Assembly (NCBI RefSeq): GCF_005954645.2
Contig: NZ_CP040695.2
Span: forward strand, 2,294,001 to 2,358,000
Length of the DNA: 64,000 nt
Source: Nocardioides sp. S-1144
GTDB taxonomy: Bacteria; Actinomycetota; Actinomycetes; Propionibacteriales; Nocardioidaceae
Reading direction: 5' to 3'
Part shown: positions 58,338 through 64,000 of the stretch, piece after piece
How positions within the stretch are numbered: position 1 is the first letter of the stretch
Layout: every line of letters begins with the position of its first letter
The notes under the pieces: generated by a model
Told to the model about the DNA's origin: nothing
The model's input: the letters and a program-made list of their open reading frames with translations, nothing else
Database searches by the model: none
Position numbers and translations under genes: made by a program

Positions 58338-60332
58338 ATGGCGTACTTCGTGACCGGGGCCACGGGCTTCATCGGTCGACACCTCGTCCAGGAGCTGGTC
58401 GACCACCGCGAGGGTGAGATCTTCGTGCTCTGCCGCGCGGGGTCGCTCGGGCGGCTCGAGCTGCTGCGGCGGCGCTGGGGCTCGGACCGGGTCGTGCCGG
58501 TGCCCGGCGACCTCGCCGAGGAGGGCCTCGGTGTCGACCCCACCTGGGTGGCCGAGCACGACGGCGCGATCGAGCACTTCTTCCACCTCGCCGCCCTCTA
58601 CGACATGACGGCCGACGACGCCACCAACGAGGTGATGAACGTCGGCGGCACCCGCGGCGCCGTCGACCTGGCCGGGCGCCTGCACGCCGGGACCTTCCAC
58701 CAGGTCTCCTCGGTCGCCGCGGCGGGCGAGCACCGGGGCCGGTTCGACGAGTCGATGTTCGACGAGGGACAGAGCCTGCCCTCGCCGTACCACCGCACGA
58801 AGTTCGAGTCCGAGCGGATCGTGCGCGAGGAGTGCCCGGCGCTCGGCCTCCCGTGGCGGGTCTACCGTCCCTCGATCGTGGTCGGCCACTCGCAGACCGG
58901 CGCGATGGACAAGGTCGACGGGCCCTACTACTTCTTCCCGCTGCTCAAGGCGCTGCGCGACCGGCTCCCCTCGTGGCTGCCGCTGGTCGGCGTCGACCTC
59001 GGCGACACCAACGTCGTCCCGGTCGACTACGTCGCCAAGGCGATGGACCACCTCGCGCACCTGCCCGACCGCGACGGCGAGGCCTTCCACCTGGTCAACC
59101 CGGAGCCGCAGTCCACCGTCGAGACGCTCAACCTGTTCTGCCGGGCCGCCGGTGCGCCGCAGCTGGCCACCCCGGCCTCCCGCATCCCGGTGCCGGCCCG
59201 GCTGCGTCCCTCGTCCCTGATCGGCGCACTGGTGCGCAACGGCCTGGTCCAGGGCGCGCTCGACCAGACGGTGGGCCGGCTCGGCATCCCCGCCGAGGTG
59301 CTCGCCCACACCGGTTTCACCGCCGTCTTCGACTCCACGCGCACCGAGCAGGCGCTGGCCGGCTCCGGGATCGCGGTGCCCGACCTGGAGTCCTGTGCCC
59401 GCACGCTGTGGGGCTACTGGGAGGAGCACCTCGACACCTCGACCGGTCGCGACGCCCGCATCCGCGGCGCGCTCGCCGGCAAGCACGTCGTCATCACCGG
59501 CGCGTCGTCGGGCATCGGCCAGGTGACCGCGCTCAAGGTGGCCCAGGCCGGCGGCATCCCGGTCCTGGTCGCGCGCGGCAAGGAGAAGCTCGAGGAGACC
59601 CGCGCCACCATCGAGCTGCGCGGGGGCACCGCCCACGTCTACCCGTGCGACCTCTCCGACCTCGAGGCCATCGACCGGCTCTGCGAGCAGCTGAACGCCG
59701 ACCTCCCGTCGGTCGACTTCGTGGTCAACAACGCCGGCCGCTCCATCCGGCGCTCGCTGCGGCTGAGCACCGACCGGTTCCACGACTTCGAGCGCACCAT
59801 GCAGCTGAACTACTTCGGCGCGATCCGGCTCGTGATGGGGCTGATGCCGTCGATGCAGCGCCAGCAGCGCGGGCACGTCGTCAACGTCTCCTCGATCGGG
59901 GTGCAGACCAACCCGCCGCGGTTCTCGGCCTACGTCGCCTCCAAGGCCGCCCTCGACGCCTGGAGCAACGTGGTGGCCTCGGAGGTCGTCGGCAACGGCA
60001 TCACCTTCACCAGCATCCACATGCCGCTGGTGCGCACGCCGATGATCGCGCCGACCAAGCTCTACGACAAGTTCCCCACCATCTCCCCCGCGCAGGCCGC
60101 CGACACGGTCGTCGAGGCGATGGTGGGGCGCCCGCACGAGATCAACACGCTGCTCGGCAACGTCGGGGCGGTCGCGCACACGGTGGCGCCGAAGCTGGCC
60201 TTCCGGCTGCTCAACCTGGCCTACCACGTGTTCCCGGACTCGGCCGCCGCCCAGGGGCAGGTCCCCGAGGCGGGCACCCGCGAGTCCGAGCAGGTCATGC
60301 TGGCCCGGGTCTTCCGGGGGGTGCACTGGTGA
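58338..60332 (+). CDS. Two-domain fatty acyl-CoA reductase (AcrA1/FAR-like)
   Basis: 664 residues, equal in plan to the bacterial wax-forming fatty acyl-CoA reductases. Residues ~1-370 form a NAD(P)-binding thioester-reductase domain (TGATGFIGRHL, HLAALYD, PYHRTKFESERIV, YRPSIVVGHS). Residues ~380-610 form an SDR domain (ITGASSGIGQVTA, VVNNAGRSIRR, FSAYVASKAALDAW with Tyr-Lys). Reduces long-chain acyl-CoA to alcohol in two steps; M. tuberculosis AcrA1 (Rv3391) is the nearest named type. ATG 58338 six bases after TACGCT (leaderless). No wax synthase nearby. Confidence 0.85.
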   Translation: MAYFVTGATGFIGRHLVQELVDHREGEIFVLCRAGSLGRLELLRRRWGSDRVVPVPGDLAEEGLGVDPTWVAEHDGAIEHFFHLAALYDMTADDATNEVMNVGGTRGAVDLAGRLHAGTFHQVSSVAAAGEHRGRFDESMFDEGQSLPSPYHRTKFESERIVREECPALGLPWRVYRPSIVVGHSQTGAMDKVDGPYYFFPLLKALRDRLPSWLPLVGVDLGDTNVVPVDYVAKAMDHLAHLPDRDGEAFHLVNPEPQSTVETLNLFCRAAGAPQLATPASRIPVPARLRPSSLIGALVRNGLVQGALDQTVGRLGIPAEVLAHTGFTAVFDSTRTEQALAGSGIAVPDLESCARTLWGYWEEHLDTSTGRDARIRGALAGKHVVITGASSGIGQVTALKVAQAGGIPVLVARGKEKLEETRATIELRGGTAHVYPCDLSDLEAIDRLCEQLNADLPSVDFVVNNAGRSIRRSLRLSTDRFHDFERTMQLNYFGAIRLVMGLMPSMQRQQRGHVVNVSSIGVQTNPPRFSAYVASKAALDAWSNVVASEVVGNGITFTSIHMPLVRTPMIAPTKLYDKFPTISPAQAADTVVEAMVGRPHEINTLLGNVGAVAHTVAPKLAFRLLNLAYHVFPDSAAAQGQVPEAGTRESEQVMLARVFRGVHW

Positions 60333-60362
60333 CCGGCCGCGACGTCGCCCGGCGCCCACGAG

Positions 60363-60400
60363 TTGACAACGGTTCTCAACAAGATTGAGAATCGTTCTCA
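60363..60400 (+). promoter_or_regulatory. Zur-type promoter/operator of the znu operon
   Basis: TTGACA (60363-60368), 18-bp spacer, GAGAAT (60387-60392), with the ATG at 60400 near the start point (leaderless). Over it lie two overlapping dyads: TTCTCAA-N5-TTGAGAA (60373-60391) and TGAGAATCGTTCTCA (60386-60400), the latter close to the actinobacterial Zur box. Zinc-bound Zur would block the -10 box and the start. The zur gene is not in the window. Confidence 0.8.
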
Positions 60401-61356
60401 TGCGACGCCTCCTCCTCCCCTGCGCACTCCTCCTCGCCGCGACCGGTTGCTCGGCCCTCGCCGACGACGGGGCGGGCGACGGCGGCACGCCGTCGGTCGT
60501 GACGGCGTTCTACCCGCTCCAGTACGTCGCCGACCGGGTCGCCGGTGAGCACGCCGACGTCGAGAACCTCACGACGGCGGGCAAGGAGCCGCACGACCTG
60601 GAGACCACGGTCAAGGAGACGGCGATGATCGCCGAGGCCGCGCTCGTCGTCCACGAGAAGGACTTCCAGCCCGCGGTCGACGACGCCGTGGCGCAGAACG
60701 CGACCGGCGAGGTCCTCGACGCCGCCGAGGTCGTCGGTCTCCAGCCGTTCTCCGAGGAGGGCCACGAGGAGGAGGGCCACGAGGAGCACGCGGACGAGGA
60801 GGGCCACACCGAGGACGACGGCCACGACCACGAGGGCGGCCTCGACCCCCACTTTTGGCTCGACCCGACCAGGATGGCCGACCTCGGTGACGCGGTCGCC
60901 GACGCCCTGGCCGACATCGACCCCGACCACGCCGACGACTTCGCCGCCAACGCCGCCGCGCTGCGCACCGACCTCGAGGAGGTCGACCGGGCCTACACCG
61001 ACGGGCTCGCCACCTGCGAGCGCTCGACGATCGTCGTCTCGCACGACGCGTTCGGCTACCTCGGCAAGTACGGTGTCGACGTGGCACCCGTGGCCGGCCT
61101 CTCCCCCGATGCCGAACCGACCCCCGCCGTCCTCGCGCAGCTCCAGGAGCTCATCGACGAGGACGGCGTCACCACCGTCTTCAACGAACGGCTCGCGAGC
61201 CCCCGGTTCGTCGAGAGCCTGGCGAACGACACCGGTGTCGAGACGGCCGTGCTCGACCCGATCGAGGGCCTCACCGACGAGACCTCCGACGACGACTACC
61301 TCTCGCTGATGACCTCCAACCTCGCGGCCCTCCGAGAGGCGAACGCGTGCCGGTAG
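60400..61356 (+). CDS. znuA: Zinc ABC transporter substrate-binding lipoprotein
   Basis: 318 residues. Lipobox LLAATGCSA (Cys about 17); cluster A-1 fold with YPLQYVADRVAG, zinc ligands expected at His in GKEPHDLE (about 67), His in LDPHFWLDP (about 150) and later His/Asp (VSHDAFGY). A His/Glu-rich loop (GHEEEGHEEH.. HDHEGG, about 120-147) typical of ZnuA catches zinc. Outside the membrane, it delivers Zn2+ to ZnuB. First gene of znuA-znuC-znuB under the Zur box; overlaps znuC by ten bases. Confidence 0.93.
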   Translation: MRRLLLPCALLLAATGCSALADDGAGDGGTPSVVTAFYPLQYVADRVAGEHADVENLTTAGKEPHDLETTVKETAMIAEAALVVHEKDFQPAVDDAVAQNATGEVLDAAEVVGLQPFSEEGHEEEGHEEHADEEGHTEDDGHDHEGGLDPHFWLDPTRMADLGDAVADALADIDPDHADDFAANAAALRTDLEEVDRAYTDGLATCERSTIVVSHDAFGYLGKYGVDVAPVAGLSPDAEPTPAVLAQLQELIDEDGVTTVFNERLASPRFVESLANDTGVETAVLDPIEGLTDETSDDDYLSLMTSNLAALREANACR

Positions 61357-62150
61357 ACCCAGTGCAGCTGCGGGACGGGGCGGCCGCGATCGGCGGCCGC
61401 CCCGTCCTGCGCGGCATCGACCTGACCGTCCCGGCCGGGCAGTTCCTGGCACTCCTGGGTCCCAACGGCTCCGGCAAGTCCACCCTCGTGCGGGCGCTCA
61501 CCGGCCTCCGGCCGCTGGCCCGCGGCGAGCTCACCCTGTTCGGGACGCCGTTCGAGCGGTTCGGTGAGTGGCACCGCATCGGCTTCGTGCCCCAGCGCAG
61601 CGGCGCGGCCTCCGGCGTGCCGGCGTCGGTGCGCGAGGTGGTGTCGTCGGGGCGGCTGACCCGGCGGCGCCTGCTGCGCCCGCTCGGGGCGGCCGACCGC
61701 CGGGCCATCGACGACGCCATCGAGCTCGTCGGCCTGACCGACCGGGCCCGGGACGGCGTCAGCACCCTCTCCGGCGGCCAGCAGCAACGGGTGCTCATCG
61801 CCCGGGCGCTGGCCGGCGACCCCGAGCTGTTCTTCCTCGACGAGCCGACCGCCGGGGTCGACCTCCCGCAGCAACAGGTCCTGGCCGACACCCTGCGCGC
61901 CCTCAAGGACCGCGGCTCCACCATCGTCCTGGTCGCCCACGAGCTCGGCCCGCTCGCGCCCCTCGTCGAGCGGTCGATCGTGATGCGCGACGGCCGGGTC
62001 GTCCACGACGGCGCCCCGCCGGCCGAGGACGCCGTCCCCGGCCACCACCACGACGGCCACCACCACGACGACCACGACCACCCCTCCGCCGGACGGCGGC
62101 ACGACCACGCGCCGCTGGTGCGCTCACCCCTGGAAGGCGGCGAGCGGTGA
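61347..62150 (+). CDS. znuC: Zinc ABC transporter ATPase
   Basis: 267 residues. Walker A GPNGSGKST (about 38-46), Q-loop VPQRSGAAS, signature LSGGQQQRVLIARAL (about 141), Walker B LFFLDEP and H-loop LVAHELG. The C-terminal tail carries a His-rich run (GHHHDGHHHDDHDH, about 232-245), an unusual but known zinc-binding addition. GTG start inside znuA; a 15-bp perfect hairpin begins 27 bases after it. Stop overlaps the znuB GTG by four bases. Confidence 0.93.
   Translation: MPVDPVQLRDGAAAIGGRPVLRGIDLTVPAGQFLALLGPNGSGKSTLVRALTGLRPLARGELTLFGTPFERFGEWHRIGFVPQRSGAASGVPASVREVVSSGRLTRRRLLRPLGAADRRAIDDAIELVGLTDRARDGVSTLSGGQQQRVLIARALAGDPELFFLDEPTAGVDLPQQQVLADTLRALKDRGSTIVLVAHELGPLAPLVERSIVMRDGRVVHDGAPPAEDAVPGHHHDGHHHDDHDHPSAGRRHDHAPLVRSPLEGGER
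61373..61407 (+). other. 15-bp perfect hairpin at the znuA/znuC junction, inside znuC
   Basis: GGACGGGGCGGCCGC (61373-61387) and GCGGCCGCCCCGTCC (61393-61407), loop GATCG. It is coding (DGAAAIGGRPVL). Its place just after the znuA stop could slow or end part of the transcripts, or protect the znuA message 3' end, giving more binding protein than transporter. Confidence 0.6.
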
Positions 62151-63148
62151 ACGCGGCCGAGCTGTTCAGCTACCCGTTCATGCAGCGCGCGCTGCTCGCC
62201 GCGCTGTTCACCGGCCTCGCGGCGCCGGCGATCGGCACCTACCTCGTGCAGCGCCGGCTCGCGCTGATGGGCGACGGGATCGGTCACGTCGCGGTCACCG
62301 GCGTCGCGCTGGGGCTGGTGACCGGGTGGTCGCCCACCTGGACGGCGGTGGTCATCGCCGTGCTCGGCGCGGTCCTCATCGAGGTGATCCGCGAGCGCGG
62401 GCACACCAACGGCGACGTCGCGCTCGCGCTGCTGTTCTACGGCGGGCTCGCCGGCGGCGTCCTGGTCACCGGGCTGGGCGGGCAGAGCGCCGCCCAGCTG
62501 CAGCAGTACCTCTTCGGCTCGATCACCACGATCTCGGCCGGCGACGTCATCGTCACGATGGTCCTCGCCGCGCTGGTGATCCTGGTGTGCGTCGGGCTCG
62601 CTCCCCAGCTGTTCGCCGTCGCCCAGGACCCCGAGTTCGCGCGGGTCGCGGGACTGCGGGTGCGGGTCTACAACGTGCTGGTCGCGGTGCTGGCGGCGGT
62701 CAGCGTGACGGTTGCGATGCGCACCGTCGGCCTGCTCCTCGTCTCGGCGCTGATGGTGGTGCCGGTCGCGACGTCGCAGCAGCTCTCGCGCACCTTCCGC
62801 GCCACGCTGGTCTCCGCGATGGCGCTCGGCTGCCTGGCGTCGGTCGGCGGGCTGACCATCTCGGCGTTCGCGTCCTACCACGCCACCGTCGCCCCGGGCC
62901 CGACGATCGTGCTGCTCTCCCTGGCCGGCTTCGTCGTCACCTGGCCGATCGGCGCCTGGCTGCGCCACCGCGCCCGGCTGCGCGCGCCGTTCGCCGACGA
63001 GCCGGTCGGCCACGACGTCACCGACACCCACCCGCACGACCACGGGCCGACCTGCGGCCACGTCGCCGTCCCGCACGACGACCACGTCGACTACGTGCAC
63101 GACGGCCACCGGCACGCCCCGCACGGCGCCCACTACGACGAGCACTGA
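62147..63148 (+). CDS. znuB: Zinc ABC transporter permease
   Basis: 333 residues. ABC-3 family with eight to nine membrane helices (FTGLAAPAIGTYLVQRRLALMGDGIGHVAVTGVALG, then ALLFYGGLAGGVLVTGLGG, SALMVVPVATSQQLSRTF). The final ~45 residues are His/Asp-rich (HPHDHGPTCGHVAVPHDDH, HDGHRHAPHGAHYDEH), a zinc-binding tail. With ZnuA and ZnuC it imports Zn2+. GTG start overlaps znuC stop (GTGA). All three Znu proteins carry His-rich segments. Confidence 0.93.
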   Translation: MNAAELFSYPFMQRALLAALFTGLAAPAIGTYLVQRRLALMGDGIGHVAVTGVALGLVTGWSPTWTAVVIAVLGAVLIEVIRERGHTNGDVALALLFYGGLAGGVLVTGLGGQSAAQLQQYLFGSITTISAGDVIVTMVLAALVILVCVGLAPQLFAVAQDPEFARVAGLRVRVYNVLVAVLAAVSVTVAMRTVGLLLVSALMVVPVATSQQLSRTFRATLVSAMALGCLASVGGLTISAFASYHATVAPGPTIVLLSLAGFVVTWPIGAWLRHRARLRAPFADEPVGHDVTDTHPHDHGPTCGHVAVPHDDHVDYVHDGHRHAPHGAHYDEH

Positions 63149-63189
63149 GCGAGGGGCCGGCGACCCTGCGAGCCGGTGCCCTCGCTGCT

Positions 63190-63352
63190 GGTGGTCGAGC
63201 GAGCGGCGCGGCTGAGGAACGACGCCGCGACCCGCGTGTCGAGCCCCCTGGAGCCGATCCCGGGAACGCACCTGGGGCCATGGAGCGCGGCCGGGATCTC
63301 GACTCGCGGTGACGACGTCCCCGCGGCTCGATCACCGGGTGTCGAGACCCCT
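63190..63352 (+). repeat. Dispersed intergenic repeat, copy 3 and a partial
   Basis: 63190-63245 runs GGTGGTCGAGCGAGCGGCGCG, TGAGGAACGACG, then CCGCGACCCGCGTGTCGAG, matching the minus strand of 50188-50244. A second partial follows at 63325-63352 (GCTCGATCACCGGGTGTCGAGACC). The 238-bp gap between znuB and the small protein holds only this material and no recognised gene. Confidence 0.75.
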
Positions 63353-63386
63353 GGCCGACGGTCCGTCACCGGCGTAGCGTCAGTCC

Positions 63387-63524
63387 ATGGCCCAGCCCAG
63401 GTTCACCCACCTCCCGGAACCGGTCCGGCTCGAGGACACCGTCACCTCCGAGGACGAGCCGATCAGCGAGCCCGCGATGGTGCTGGTCGAGGACGGCTGG
63501 ATCGTGCGCAACGCCGGAGGCTGA
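63387..63524 (+). CDS. Small 45-residue protein of unknown function
   Basis: 45 residues, starting MAQPRFTHLPEPVRLEDTV and ending VEDGWIVRNAGG; acidic, no membrane segment. ATG is six bases after TAGCGT (63375-63380), a typical leaderless promoter here, and the frame shows strong third-position GC. I know no function. It sits between znuB and uppS, the interval where Streptomyces carries zur, but is much too short and lacks Cys/His to be Zur. Confidence 0.65.
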   Translation: MAQPRFTHLPEPVRLEDTVTSEDEPISEPAMVLVEDGWIVRNAGG

Positions 63525-63589
63525 GGTCTCGAGGCCGGTTCCCGAGGTCGCTCACGCGGGCATCCGCTCGCCGGCTCGTGGATCCCGCG

Positions 63590-64000
63590 TCAGGCCTTCC
63601 CGTAGCGCCGGTCGCGCTCGGCGTAGATCTCGATGGCCCGCCACAGCGCGAGCCGGTCGACGTCGGGCCAGAGGACGTCGGTGAAGACCATCTCGGCGTA
63701 CGCGGCCTGCCAGAGCATGTAGTTCGACAGCCGCTGCTCCCCCGAGGTGCGCCAGATCATGTCGGCGTCGGAGACCTCGGGGACGTAGAGGTGCTTGGCG
63801 AAGGTCTTCTCGTCGACCTTGTCGGGGTTGAGCCGGCCGGCGGCGACCTCGCGGGCGATGGAGCGGGCGGCGTCGGCGAGCTCGGCGCGGCCGCCGTAGT
63901 TGACGCACATGGTGAGGGTGAGGACGTCGTTGTCGCGGGTCAGCTCCTCGGCGACCTGGAGCTCCGTGATGACCGACTTCCACAGGCGCGGGGCGCGGCC
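63590..64000 (-). CDS. uppS: Isoprenyl diphosphate synthase (cis-prenyltransferase), 3' part
   Basis: The last ~136 residues are present; the start lies beyond the window. Cis-prenyltransferase motifs: VNYGGRAELADAARSIA (region III), WRTSGEQRLSNYMLWQAAYAE (region V, RTSGExRLSNF) and FTDVLWPD. UppS-type enzymes condense isopentenyl units in Z configuration to undecaprenyl or decaprenyl diphosphate, the lipid carrier for cell-wall synthesis. The C-terminal DRRYGKA is usual. Isoprenoid precursors come from the MEP pathway whose dxs is also in this window. Confidence 0.93.
   Translation of the reverse strand, partial: GRAPRLWKSVITELQVAEELTRDNDVLTLTMCVNYGGRAELADAARSIAREVAAGRLNPDKVDEKTFAKHLYVPEVSDADMIWRTSGEQRLSNYMLWQAAYAEMVFTDVLWPDVDRLALWRAIEIYAERDRRYGKA

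Noticed and set aside
63149-63386. Insertion sequence remnant between znuB and the small gene
   Set aside because: Only dispersed repeat words are present; no transposase fragment in six frames.

Overview
The window is a gene-dense, very GC-rich (about 73-75% by eye) chromosomal segment of an actinobacterium. Gene content and order point to Nocardioidaceae (Nocardioides-like); this is inferred from known actinobacterial synteny, not from a search. About 57 protein genes are called. No rRNA, tRNA, transposase, integrase, prophage or CRISPR array was recognised, and no gene-free stretch exceeds 300 bp. A marked genome style is leaderless expression: many genes have a TANNNT box 5-8 bases before an ATG/GTG and no Shine-Dalgarno sequence.

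Layout. 1-6.5 kb: SatD-family regulator with a membrane partner, an esterase, a methyltransferase, then a tight three-gene operon (GT4 glycosyltransferase, methyltransferase, alpha/alpha-toroid prenyltransferase-like protein). 6.5-18 kb: ferredoxin-NADP reductase, DUF1707 protein with a K+-channel-like protein, an EamA exporter divergent from a MocR regulator, two MFS transporters, uvrB, a phospholipase D-type synthase, and a structured RNA resembling 6C RNA. 18-25 kb: AlkA-type glycosylase, ATP-dependent DNA ligase, and a TetR/fadA2/fabG4/htdX block matching mycobacterial Rv0238-Rv0243. 25-32 kb: acyl-CoA thioesterase, PAC2 protein, lipoprotein peptidase, dxs, strictosidine-synthase-like protein, Nudix hydrolase, secreted GH18 protein. 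33-42 kb: patatin-like phospholipase, two thiamine-linked genes, aconitase with an elaborate upstream region, a VWA protein.

42-58 kb is the conserved actinobacterial block known from M. tuberculosis Rv2689c-Rv2701c: 23S/tRNA uridine methyltransferase, KimA-like APC potassium transporter divergent from two TrkA/RCK proteins, DUF3159, OB-fold protein, DUF3710, dut, DUF3093, DUF4193, suhB. It continues into hemH/cpfC, an MFS protein, an Fpg/Nei glycosylase, an ECF sigma factor with a membrane partner, a TRIC channel and sepH. 58-64 kb holds a two-domain fatty acyl-CoA reductase, a Zur-type promoter driving znuA-znuC-znuB, a 45-residue conserved-looking protein and the 3' part of uppS.

The most unusual non-coding signal is a family of perfect palindromes arranged with a strict 43-bp period in two separate convergent gene junctions (3.3 kb and 32.8 kb). 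The palindrome edges supply the last Arg codon and the TGA stop of all four flanking genes. Other points worth attention are the shared start site of the eamA/mocR pair, the operator and alternative hairpins before acnA, a 15-bp perfect hairpin at the start of znuC, and a dispersed ~55-bp intergenic repeat.
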